From: CAYNLK01 sp964398055
GTDB lineage: Bacteria > Chloroflexota > Anaerolineae > 4572-78 > J111
Direction: 5' to 3'
DNA: 64,000 bases
NCBI GenBank assembly: GCA_964398055.1
Contig: CAYNLK010000010.1
Location: 1-64,000 of the forward strand
Part shown: piece by piece, positions 14,817 to 22,984 of the stretch
Position numbering within the stretch: position 1 is the first letter of the stretch
How the letters are laid out: every line of letters begins with the position of its first letter
Made by a program: the position numbers and the translations under genes
Notes under the pieces: model-generated
What the model was told of the DNA's origin: nothing
Databases searched by the model: none
Seen by the model: only the letters and a program-made list of their open reading frames with translations

Positions 14817-17149
14817 TGAACATGCACCTCAGCGATGGCTAAAGCCGCCACGCCTAAATAGTCAACTTCAAAACTCAAGGCTTGCTGGCGGGGATTGTCA
14901 ACAACCAGCACAAAGTCGTGATAAAGGTTGGGTTGGGAGAAATGGCTCGGCCGCAGCGACTGGACTAACAAATTCTGGTTGGCAGCAGTTCTGACCCGTA
15001 AACGGGCCAATTCCTGGTCACCGGACACAGGCTGAGGCAATTTTATTCGGAAAGTGATATGATACCGGCCCTGGTCGTAAAAATCAAAAGGGCCGTAAAC
15101 GGCTTGCTGCGGCGGATCAACCCGAGGATCGACCAGCCAGGCTCGACCCCGGGGCGCAACCGGGTCGGCCACAGCCTGGCCGGCAAAATGAGGCAGGTCG
15201 CTGGCGGCATAGGTCCGCCCCGAGCGGTTGGCCTGGTAACCCAGATAAATCGCCGCAGCCGCCAGGAATCCAATGAGCAATCCCCAACCCAGATACCTGG
15301 GCCAGACAAACAGGCGCGCCGGCGCGGCCAGGGCCGCTTTTGGCCGATTCAGGCGATACCAGGCCAGGAACGCCCCGGCCACGATCAGTCCCAGATAAGC
15401 ATACGGCAGCAACCAGGCATAGAACGGGTTGGGGGCAATAAGCAAATCCTGGCCCCACACCTGGCTGGCGCCGGTACTGACCGCGTGAAAGATTAGCGGC
15501 GTCCGCCAGCGATCAACATTGGGGTTGAAAAATGAATAAGTAACCCGCCCATAGCCGCCATCAGCCGGCAGGTCGGCGGCGGTGATCACCCGGTTAAAAA
15601 GCTGGCCGCCGCCCAGATAATTGGCCGAGAGACGCATGATGGCTGTCTCCGGGGGCAGGTCAGGCTCGATCCGCACCGGCCAGCTCAACCGGTAATGGCC
15701 AAAGGGAAGCTCCGGCCGCGGCCCGGATTGCAGGATAACCTGCGACTGACCGGCCGGGGCAAACCATACCGGCTGGCCGTGCTCAATTGCCCCACTTTCG
15801 GCCTGGGTTGGGGCGATACTGGTATGTCCGGCCAGATCGGGCAGCAGGCTGGTGAGCGGCGCGCCCAATCTTTGACCGTAGAACAACGGCAGCGACGACT
15901 TGTAGGGCAGTTCGGGATTGCGGAGGATGACCAGACTATTGAGCAGACTGACCGTCGCCAGCAAAATCGTCAACCCAACCCACAGCGGGCGATGGCGGTA
16001 GTAACGCCAGGCCAGGGCCAACAACGGCGCCAGAGCCGGCAGAGCCACGACCAGAAAGCGGGGACCCACTTCCCAGGCGATCCAATAGCCGCCGGCCAGG
16101 CTAGTCACACTGACGGCAAGGACAAAAGGAAGCAGAATCGACCAGTGCCGATTCTGGCGTCGATAACTGTCAGAAATCAGAAAAGGTACACCCCAGAAGG
16201 CCAAAAGATAAGCCGGAGCAAAGATAAACAGGCCCCGCTGCTGGTCGATCAACCAGCCGATCCCCCGGCCCAGGCGCGACCACAGGACCGAAGCATCAGG
16301 GGGAACGATAATATCGATCCGATCCGGCTGGCTGAGCCGGCTTTCCAACCACCACAGCAGGGCCAGCGAGCCGGCGGCAGCGCTCACGGCAACAATAGCG
16401 GCCCAGGAAGATTTCTTGCGCCAGCTCCAGGCCGCCAACAACGCCAACACCAGCGCCAGCGGACCAAATCGGCGGTTGAGCCAGGGCAAGGTTACCAACG
16501 CCAGGAGGACCAGGACGATGACGCCGGGAGTGGGTTCGTCTCGGCTGATGAGAAGATACAAGATCAGGGTGGTCAACAAAGCGCCCAGCAACTCCGGATA
16601 AACCAGATAATGGTACAGCCACACCGGCGGGGTCAGGGCAACAAGCAGGGTGGCCAGCAAAGCGGCCTGTTCATCCTGACTGATCACCAGCGCCAGCTTG
16701 AAAGTGAGGCCGGCCAGCAAGCCACCCAGGATGGCCTGAAAAAGCAGTACGCCGGCGCGGCCGGCCAGGGCATAAGCCGGGGCAATCAGAACCGGCAGAG
16801 CGGGCTGGTGATCCAAAATCTGCTGGCCGGCCTGGTTCGTGCGAATCTGAGGTTCAATCTGCCGGCTCACATAGAAGGCCAAATAGTCGAGTTGAGCATA
16901 ATTATTGGCCAGGTTGAAATCCAAATCGTGGACCAAAGAATGGGCGGCCAACAAATAGTGAGGCTCATCGCCGGTGGCCCGCCAGGTGCGCTCGATGGTC
17001 GGCAGCCACATCAGGTAGATCACCATTACGCTCACCCCAACCACCAGCGCCCAACCGGGGCTAAGCAGCCTGGCCCGCCACGCCGGCAGGACGGCCTTTA
17101 GAGTTGGGGCAGGAATAACAGTTACCGGTCTGGCGCTGTCAGTTCGCAT
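14801..17149 (-). CDS. Large membrane glycosyltransferase-like protein (GT39/GT-C type)
   Basis: 782 residues. The N-terminal membrane half has about eleven helices, with TWRATGDEPHYLLAAHSLVHDLDFNLANNY in the first exoplasmic loop (Asp-Glu catalytic-type motif). The C-terminal half (about 430-782) is extracytoplasmic with one or two further helices near 525-660. The layout resembles dolichyl-phosphate-mannose-type or arabinosyltransferase-like GT-C enzymes; sugar and acceptor are unknown. ATG at 17149, two bases after the stop of the GT2 gene, so it is part of the 20.6-to-14.8 kb operon. The end of the gene is heptamer-derived. Confidence 0.75.
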   Translation of the reverse strand: MRTDSARPVTVIPAPTLKAVLPAWRARLLSPGWALVVGVSVMVIYLMWLPTIERTWRATGDEPHYLLAAHSLVHDLDFNLANNYAQLDYLAFYVSRQIEPQIRTNQAGQQILDHQPALPVLIAPAYALAGRAGVLLFQAILGGLLAGLTFKLALVISQDEQAALLATLLVALTPPVWLYHYLVYPELLGALLTTLILYLLISRDEPTPGVIVLVLLALVTLPWLNRRFGPLALVLALLAAWSWRKKSSWAAIVAVSAAAGSLALLWWLESRLSQPDRIDIIVPPDASVLWSRLGRGIGWLIDQQRGLFIFAPAYLLAFWGVPFLISDSYRRQNRHWSILLPFVLAVSVTSLAGGYWIAWEVGPRFLVVALPALAPLLALAWRYYRHRPLWVGLTILLATVSLLNSLVILRNPELPYKSSLPLFYGQRLGAPLTSLLPDLAGHTSIAPTQAESGAIEHGQPVWFAPAGQSQVILQSGPRPELPFGHYRLSWPVRIEPDLPPETAIMRLSANYLGGGQLFNRVITAADLPADGGYGRVTYSFFNPNVDRWRTPLIFHAVSTGASQVWGQDLLIAPNPFYAWLLPYAYLGLIVAGAFLAWYRLNRPKAALAAPARLFVWPRYLGWGLLIGFLAAAAIYLGYQANRSGRTYAASDLPHFAGQAVADPVAPRGRAWLVDPRVDPPQQAVYGPFDFYDQGRYHITFRIKLPQPVSGDQELARLRVRTAANQNLLVQSLRPSHFSQPNLYHDFVLVVDNPRQQALSFEVDYLGVAALAIAEVHVQEIGD

Positions 17150-17151
17150 CT

Positions 17152-18213
17152 TCAGCCTGCTGAACCGCGCCCGTCGACGTCATGGCCGTCAACCAGCGCG
17201 GTGGGGGCGGGCCGGCGCGCCGGGTTGAGCTGCTCTTGCCAGTAGAGCCACAGGCCGCCGCCAAAGGAAATAGCATTGTAAAAATAGTAAAGCCAGTGTA
17301 AAGGAATTGCTCTCAGGGTAAATAAGAGGCCCCGTTTCTGGTAGAAAAAACGATACAAACCGGCGTTGAGCCACAGGAGCAAGGCTGTCAACGCCAGAAC
17401 CACGGCCAGCGCCAGGGGCTGGAACAACCCGGCCAACAGAGCCAGCAACAGCCCATACAGAGCTACCACACTGACTCGATTGTGAGTTTGCAGGTTGAGA
17501 TCACTTAGAAAATCATGACTGCGCCACATCAACTGGCTCCAGGGCATTCCCCGGTCAAGGATGTCGCTGCGGAGCAAGCCGGGCAAAGTCCACGCCTTGA
17601 GGTGCTTGACCTGCACCTCTTTGGCCAGCCGGATCCGGCCGCCGGCCTGCTTGAGCCGGTAGCCCAACTCGATGTCTTCGATGGCCGGCCGGCGATAGCG
17701 TTGGGCATCAAAACCACCCAGGGTCAGGAATATAGAACGTTTGATGGCCCCGCAGCCGGTCCAGAAAGTGGAAGCCTCGGGGGCGCTATGCCGGTGAACA
17801 TAGTGATGGAACAGATTCTTATATTGGGCGATGAAGTTGGGGGCGGCGGGCGAGTCATCATAACTCCCGAACAGGGCGGCCAGATCAGGCTCAGCCTCAA
17901 ACTGGCGCGCCGCCCGGCCGAGGGCGTCGGGGTGCAGCTCACAATCAGCATCAACAAAGAAGAGGTAAGTACCGGCCGCCAGCCGGGCGCCCAGATTCCG
18001 CGCCGCGGCCGGTCCCTGCCGGCCGGCGGTTTGGAGCAGCCTGGCCCCAAACTGGGCTGCAACGGCAGCCGAGCCATCGGTGGAACCGTCATCAACCACA
18101 ATCAATTCCCAATTGCTGAAATTTGAGCGCGGCAGCGCAGCCAGGCTGCGTTGGAACTGGTCGCCGCCGTTGTAAACCGGGATGATGACGGAAAAGAAGG
18201 GCGGCTGGCTCAT
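17152..18213 (-). CDS. Family 2 glycosyltransferase with C-terminal membrane helices
   Basis: About 353 residues. A GT-A domain (1-230) has SVIIPVYNGG, ELIVVDDGSTDGS, a D-x-D-type FFVDADCEL and an acceptor-loop IEDIELGYRLKQAG. Two to three hydrophobic helices near 255-330 anchor it. It should transfer a sugar from a nucleotide donor on the cytoplasmic face. The ATG at 18213 overlaps the upstream TGA (ATGA), a translational-coupling arrangement; the longer frame upstream is read-through of the previous gene. Confidence 0.9.
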   Translation of the reverse strand: MSQPPFFSVIIPVYNGGDQFQRSLAALPRSNFSNWELIVVDDGSTDGSAAVAAQFGARLLQTAGRQGPAAARNLGARLAAGTYLFFVDADCELHPDALGRAARQFEAEPDLAALFGSYDDSPAAPNFIAQYKNLFHHYVHRHSAPEASTFWTGCGAIKRSIFLTLGGFDAQRYRRPAIEDIELGYRLKQAGGRIRLAKEVQVKHLKAWTLPGLLRSDILDRGMPWSQLMWRSHDFLSDLNLQTHNRVSVVALYGLLLALLAGLFQPLALAVVLALTALLLWLNAGLYRFFYQKRGLLFTLRAIPLHWLYYFYNAISFGGGLWLYWQEQLNPARRPAPTALVDGHDVDGRGSAG

Positions 18214-19409
18214 AGGCGGACTCGTCGTTCTTCCCACCAGCGTGGGGATTGGCGGAGGGTGCGCCATAAGCCGGCCGCAGTCATAGCCATATCGAGCAGA
18301 AAAAAGAAAGGTAACCAACTCAGGCGAAGCCACATTGCGGCTGGGGCCTGCTCCAGCGCCAGGGCGACCATTGTTTGGACCAGAGGCGTCAATAGAGCGA
18401 GCGGTAGCAGCCAGGTCAACGGGCGTTTGACCAGGCCGGTGAGCAGCAAGAGGCTGCCGGCCGCCAGGGCCAATCGATCCAGATAACCCAGCGCGAACAG
18501 CAGCAGCTCCAGCCGGATTGGCCAGGCCAGACGTCGATCCAATATCAGGGCGACTCCCTCCTCCCGGGCCACTTCATTGAAGCCCCGGGCCCAACGGGTA
18601 TGTTGCCGCCAATAACCGGCCAGCGTGGTCGGGACCGTGTGGTGACTGACCGCCTCCGGTTCAAAGCGGCTCTGCCAGCCGGCCCGGGCCAGGCGCAGGG
18701 TTACGTCGCTGTCTTCCAGCAGCGCGCCCGGTTTGAAACCACCGACCTGAGCCAGGGCGGCTCGACGGTAAGCGCAGTTTGAGCCTAACATGGCCGGGGC
18801 CAGCTTCAATCTATCCTTGGCTTGCATCGTGACCAGTTGATGCACCAGTCCCTCCCAGGTGGTGTAAGTAGCCGCCGGGCTGGCCAGCGGATTGAGCACG
18901 GCCCGCCGCCCGCTCACGCCCCCTACTCGCTCATCTTCAAAATGGCGAACCAAACGCTGCAAGGCTGCGGGGTGGGGTCGTTCGTCCGCATCGTAGATGA
19001 CGACCAGCTCGCCCGGTTGCGCCAGGGCCAAAGCCGCATTGAGAGCGGCGGCCTTGCCGATATTGCGTTCCAGGCTGAGCAAACGCCAATTCTTATGAGC
19101 AGCAACCTCAGTCTGCAAAAATTCGCCGCTGCCATCGGTCGAACCATCGTCGATGAAGATAAGCTCAAGTCGCTCGTCCGGGTAATCCAGTCCCCGCAAA
19201 GCCAGGGTCAGCTCGGCCAGGCCGGCCCGCTCATTTCTGACCGGCACAAGCACCAAAACGGCAGGCCAGGCGGATGGCTGCTCGAGCTCGCCAGGGCAGC
19301 GCCATCCCGGCAGCGCCGCGGCCAGCAAAAAAAGCCACCGCCTGAGCGTAAAAAGCAGTAAACTGCCGCTAACCAGCCAGGCAGCCAAACGCAAGATTTT
19401 TCTGATCAC
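18210..19409 (-). CDS. Processive-type family 2 glycosyltransferase, membrane-bound
   Basis: About 399 residues. A membrane helix at the N-terminus precedes the catalytic domain: VLVPVRNERAGL, FIDDGSTDGS, VIYDADERPHP (D-x-D), LLEDSDVTLRL (general base Asp) and QHTRWARG, the Q-x-x-R-W motif of processive enzymes such as cellulose or hyaluronan synthase relatives. Two to three helices follow (about 310-385). This suggests polymer synthesis or a lipid-linked product at the membrane. Start: GTG at 19409 overlapping the TGA of the upstream gene (GTGA); longer starts read into that gene. Confidence 0.9.
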   Translation of the reverse strand: MIRKILRLAAWLVSGSLLLFTLRRWLFLLAAALPGWRCPGELEQPSAWPAVLVLVPVRNERAGLAELTLALRGLDYPDERLELIFIDDGSTDGSGEFLQTEVAAHKNWRLLSLERNIGKAAALNAALALAQPGELVVIYDADERPHPAALQRLVRHFEDERVGGVSGRRAVLNPLASPAATYTTWEGLVHQLVTMQAKDRLKLAPAMLGSNCAYRRAALAQVGGFKPGALLEDSDVTLRLARAGWQSRFEPEAVSHHTVPTTLAGYWRQHTRWARGFNEVAREEGVALILDRRLAWPIRLELLLFALGYLDRLALAAGSLLLLTGLVKRPLTWLLPLALLTPLVQTMVALALEQAPAAMWLRLSWLPFFFLLDMAMTAAGLWRTLRQSPRWWEERRVRL

Positions 19410-20578
19410 GCCTGAGCTTTCAGTTTCTGCCGCCAGAGATTGGCCGTATCGGTTTTGTAAAAGGCCAGGGCCGTTTGCCACACTTTCCACTTGCCGCTCC
19501 AGGAGCCAGCCCAGCGAGCTGTTTCGCGACGGTCACTCAAGCCGCGGCGGAGACGCTGCCGTAAAGTTACCAACGGCGGCTGTTGGCTCCGCTCGAAAAT
19601 CCCCACCGCCCCCAGCGATTGAACATAAGCCGCCAGGTCTGGAGGACATTCTTGCGCCAACACGGTCAGGGCGTCCGGCGGAATGGGGGCGTGGTACAAC
19701 TGTCTGGCCCAGTAGAGTCCGGCGTAGAGAAACGGCTCAGCCCGGCAACTTCTGGCCATAATCAGTAGTTGCGGCCAGTCGATCTCATGGCCCCAGGTCG
19801 CCGCCACCTGCTTGAGATCATAAAGCTGTACAAACACGGCCGCGCCCATAATCAGGTGAAAGGCCGCGTGGACCGCCAGGTGCAGCAGCAGATCATTGGT
19901 CGACAGGCGAAAAGCCGGCTGACCATACAAGGTAAGCGGCGTCGCCCGCTCCCAAACGCCGGGTGTAATGTCGATTTTCAGGCCAAACCAGGCTTCCTCA
20001 AGCGAGCCATGGGGTTCAACCGTGCGATCACCGCCGGCGCTCAGGTAAGGATTGGGCGTAGCGCCTTCGCCACCCTCACGGCGGTAGGTGCTGAGATGCT
20101 TGGCGACGCCCGGACCCTGGTCGGCCGATTTATGCTTGCCGTGATATCCCAGCCCCTCCATCACCGGCCCGACTTCAGCCAAATCCTCAGGCCGAAACAG
20201 CAGGTCGATATCATTCATGGGGCGCAAGGCGGGTTCGGGATAGGCTGTCGGGGACAGAAGGGCGCCCTTCAAAACAATGACCTCTATTTTCTGGGCGGCC
20301 AAGGCGGCCAGCAGCTCGGCCAGTTGTCCGGCGATGGCTTCATTCCGTTTGGCGTGGGCCTGCCGGGTGACAGCCAACTTGGCCAGCGCCAGCGGGGGTG
20401 GGGTGAGGTCAAGGTGAGCGAGGTGGTAATGGAACAGCGGCGCCAGACCTAAAGCGATTGCCGTAACAACCAGAGACTCCCAATCCTCATCACTCAGGGA
20501 TCGCAGCGCCGCGGCCGGGGGAACGCCGGCCAGGCAATCGACAATTGGCTCGATCGGGGTAACACGCACTAACGGCAT
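19406..20578 (-). CDS. NTP_transf_5 family protein (putative nucleotidyltransferase)
   Basis: About 390 residues, a paralogue of 2912-4135. The core reads KIEVIVLKGALLSP...PALRPMNDIDLLFRPEDLAEV, with D-x-D metal ligands as in nucleotidyltransferase folds, then VEPHGSLEEAWF and TNDLLLHLAVHAAFHLIMG. Proteins like this accompany lasso-peptide and exopolysaccharide genes; a nucleotidyl or phosphosugar transfer to a peptide or glycan is conjectural. ATG at 20578 is chosen over a TTG at 20596. It follows the RiPP-like microgene by about 215 bp and starts the glycan operon by overlap with the processive GT2. Confidence 0.75.
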   Translation of the reverse strand: MPLVRVTPIEPIVDCLAGVPPAAALRSLSDEDWESLVVTAIALGLAPLFHYHLAHLDLTPPPLALAKLAVTRQAHAKRNEAIAGQLAELLAALAAQKIEVIVLKGALLSPTAYPEPALRPMNDIDLLFRPEDLAEVGPVMEGLGYHGKHKSADQGPGVAKHLSTYRREGGEGATPNPYLSAGGDRTVEPHGSLEEAWFGLKIDITPGVWERATPLTLYGQPAFRLSTNDLLLHLAVHAAFHLIMGAAVFVQLYDLKQVAATWGHEIDWPQLLIMARSCRAEPFLYAGLYWARQLYHAPIPPDALTVLAQECPPDLAAYVQSLGAVGIFERSQQPPLVTLRQRLRRGLSDRRETARWAGSWSGKWKVWQTALAFYKTDTANLWRQKLKAQA

Positions 20579-20636
20579 AATTGCGAATATTCTCAATTGA
20601 GATTATAATCATCAAGAAGATTTCTAAAACATCCCC

Positions 20637-20926
20637 TTACAGAAGGCGCGCCATCTCTATTTTTTAGAAATCAGAAACTGAGAGGTGAATAAAACTGAAG
20701 CGCCGGTCCTTTATCGTCCCATTGCCGTACGGGTCAGGCAGCGACCCAAAAATTCAAGGCACGCGGCGACTGGGCTGGCGCGTCTGGCTAAAGTTAGTGC
20801 GAGCTAAAGGTGACTGACTTCAACTCGGCGTGCTTTTTCAATTCAGGCTTGGTATATTTCTTCATCCGATGGTCTCCTTTCACCTGCTTCATAACGAAAA
20901 ATTACGGGATAGCGCGCCTTCTGTAA
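20637..20926. repeat. 290-bp unit bounded by 15-bp perfect inverted repeats
   Basis: TTACAGAAGGCGCGC (20637-20651) is repeated exactly in inverse orientation at 20912-20926. Between them lies the RiPP-like microgene. Either the arms are ends of a small mobile cassette, or they are operators/promoter parts: the right arm on the minus strand gives TTTACA, then 17 bp, then TAATTT before the microgene. No clear target-site duplication was seen. Confidence 0.65.
20794..20865 (-). CDS. RiPP-leader-like 23-residue peptide
   Basis: ATG at 20865 is preceded by AAAGGAGA at ideal spacing; TAA is at 20794-20796. The 23-residue product starts MKKYTKPELKKHAEL and ends SVTFSSH. The Y-x-x-P-x-L pattern followed by a Leu and a (V/I)T six to ten residues later is like leader peptides of lasso-peptide and other PqqD/RRE-dependent RiPPs, but here the core would be only a few residues (FSSH). 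Genes typical of such clusters (HprK-like kinase, two NTP_transf_5 proteins, a radical SAM enzyme) lie downstream on the same strand. No PqqD, lasso cyclase or B2 protease is in the window. The strong ribosome site supports translation; the RiPP assignment is inference. Confidence 0.6.
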   Translation of the reverse strand: MKKYTKPELKKHAELKSVTFSSH

Positions 20927-21219
20927 ACGGACGTTTAACCTAATCTCAGCTTTTGCTGGCGTCTGCCAAAAAACCAGTTATTTCATCGATACTTACCCTG
21001 AATTACAACATCGGTTTTGACAGGAAAAATTGGGGGAAATTCTGGCAACGAGGTAATTTGGAAAGAATTATACAACAGTTTTCTTGAAAAGGTCAACTGA
21101 AATCACAACCATCTCATACATTTGAGCACGGCGCTCACTTCTGGACCAACTCTGATCATTGTCTCCCCCCTGAATTCATGATCCCCGGCAAAAACACAAA
21201 CCCAATTCAGACCAATTTA

Positions 21220-21228
21220 TGTTATAAT
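21220..21228 (+). promoter_or_regulatory. Extended -10 promoter for the DUF11 gene
   Basis: TG-n-TATAAT at 21220-21228 is a consensus extended -10, about 41 bp before the ATG at 21270. No good -35 is seen, as is usual for extended -10 promoters. Confidence 0.55.
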
Positions 21229-21269
21229 AGAGGTGTTGATAAGGCCATTGAATTCAGCGCGGGGTTCAG

Positions 21270-22964
21270 ATGCTACGACCGTTCAACCCTTCTCCGGCTG
21301 CCAATCGATTGGGTCATCTATCTGGCCGAGAGGCTGAGCCATTAGCCTGGCTGGTTCGATTAATGCTGGCTGTGGCGGCGGGGATGAGCCTGATCGGGTT
21401 GAGCCTGGGCGCATTGACGGCAACCGAACATGCCCGGGCCGCGCCGCCAACCCTTCCAAATCAGGCAGAACTTAATAATCCCATTTGCAATGACATTGAC
21501 CTGGAAATAAGCAAAACGGTCAATAATGTAAACCCCCAAGAAGGCGAAATTATCACTTACACCATTACTCTAACCAATCATGGACCAGATGAGGCCGATT
21601 GGATCGAGGTCACCGACGCCTTGCCTCCGGGCGTCACACTGCTCTGGTCTGAATCAACCCACGGACTCTATACCAACAGTGTGTGGACTGTAGAAAATCT
21701 AACCAGGCAGGAGAGCGCCGGCCTGACATTGGCGGTTACGGTTGATCCGGGTACAGCCGGTAGCCCCATCACCAATACGGCCAAAATATCCGCCGCCGAA
21801 CCCTCCAATTCAGCCTCTTACCCCGATGAAGCCAGGGCGACCATTATGGTGATAGGGGCTGATTTAGCGGTCAGCAAATCGGTTCACCTGACCGAATTAG
21901 ATGAAGGTGAGGTGATTACTTATACGGTCACCGTAACGAACCAGGGACCGGATGATGCAACGGGAGTGTGGTTGAGGGACTGGTTGCCTGGGGAGATTCA
22001 TATTACCGGATATACGGCAACTCAGGGTATCTACTCCACTGGCCTGTGGCAGGTGGGGGAGTTGGCGAACAGAGCGACGGCCACCTTACTGATGAGTGGT
22101 CGGTTGGGTAGCTGCGCGGGGGGTGGAATTATCACCAACACAGCCAGCATCTCGGCAGCCGACCAGGCTGACCCCAATGACGAGAATAATGAGGCATCGG
22201 TGGGGATTGTGTCGGCGGGGGAGTATTGTTTGTATTTGCCGGTGATTATCTGGCAACCCTGTTCTCCTGCTGATACATTCACGAACCGAGAGAGCAGTTT
22301 CAATGAATGGCCTCTTGAATTAAACGATTTTATTATGGATTACGATAAAAATCGTGGGGAATATCGTATCCGAACTGCTGATTCAACTTCGCCGGATTTG
22401 TTTTCCACAAGCAAGTTCTATATTGCCCATTTAATGAATGTACGTTTTTATGAGTACAACTATAGAATAATGGCTGATATGCATTGGCAAAACGATAGGA
22501 ATTTAGGTAAAGAGTATGGATTAGTATTTGCATTTATTCGTGAGGGACGCTATTCAGCAGAGCAGGCATACCGATTTTTGTTAGATGTTCGCGATGGTGA
22601 TTATCGTTTAGAACGACATCCAAATCCAAATGCCTCAAACGACTTTTGGGGGCCTATTATTTCAGGTAATATTTCTCAATATGTTAATAATGATTTCATC
22701 ACCAACACAAATAACTTAGAAATCATTCACAATGATGATAACATTCATCTGTATGTCAATAATCACTTCATAACTAAAACCAATGATCATATCCCAGAAA
22801 AAACTATTCAAGTCGGTTTTGGTGTTTTATCACAAGAATACCAAGTTGGAGAAGCACGGTTTGACAATTTCGTTTATTGTCAGCCGGGTTTAGCTAGTAA
22901 AAAGAACGTTGATTTAGAAATAACTGACGTTGACAATTTACCAGTTGTCACTCCTGGAGAATAA
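21270..22964 (+). CDS. Secreted DUF11-repeat protein with C-terminal LamG/DUF1080-like domain
   Basis: 564 residues. A signal/anchor helix (about 28-55, ending near HARA) precedes two DUF11 repeats: about 72-190 (DLEISKTVNNVNPQEGEIITYTITLTNHGP) and 198-310 (DLAVSKSVHLTELDEGEVITYTVTVTNQGP). A CLYLPVI segment near 323 matches the YLPLV signature that ends other surface proteins here. The rest (335-550) is a jelly-roll/DUF1080-like domain (NNLEIIHNDDNIHLYVNNHFI, VGEARFDNFVYC). From about 22265 the DNA becomes markedly AT-richer, suggesting the C-terminal domain was acquired separately. Likely extracellular; adhesive or carbohydrate-binding role inferred. Confidence 0.75.
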   Translation: MLRPFNPSPAANRLGHLSGREAEPLAWLVRLMLAVAAGMSLIGLSLGALTATEHARAAPPTLPNQAELNNPICNDIDLEISKTVNNVNPQEGEIITYTITLTNHGPDEADWIEVTDALPPGVTLLWSESTHGLYTNSVWTVENLTRQESAGLTLAVTVDPGTAGSPITNTAKISAAEPSNSASYPDEARATIMVIGADLAVSKSVHLTELDEGEVITYTVTVTNQGPDDATGVWLRDWLPGEIHITGYTATQGIYSTGLWQVGELANRATATLLMSGRLGSCAGGGIITNTASISAADQADPNDENNEASVGIVSAGEYCLYLPVIIWQPCSPADTFTNRESSFNEWPLELNDFIMDYDKNRGEYRIRTADSTSPDLFSTSKFYIAHLMNVRFYEYNYRIMADMHWQNDRNLGKEYGLVFAFIREGRYSAEQAYRFLLDVRDGDYRLERHPNPNASNDFWGPIISGNISQYVNNDFITNTNNLEIIHNDDNIHLYVNNHFITKTNDHIPEKTIQVGFGVLSQEYQVGEARFDNFVYCQPGLASKKNVDLEITDVDNLPVVTPGE

Positions 22965-22984
22965 TTTATGCTTCCAAGAGTATT

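Larger units (their letters stand above)
20597..21269. other. Divergent intergenic region with microgene, inverted repeats and promoter
   Basis: Between the divergent NTP_transf_5 and DUF11 genes. It contains the 290-bp inverted-repeat unit (20637-20926), the 23-codon gene (20794-20865) and an extended -10 box for the DUF11 gene (21220-21228). Nothing else stands out in 20930-21200, which is AT-rich. Confidence 0.7.

Noticed and set aside
15695..17101. Long plus-strand reading frame (468 codons)
   Set aside because: Antisense to the membrane glycosyltransferase; the product is Gln/Arg/Gly-rich low-complexity and matches no family.
22945..22984. Common PGE ends of converging genes as a sorting motif
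   Set aside because: Three residues in two proteins is too little, and other secreted proteins here end differently.
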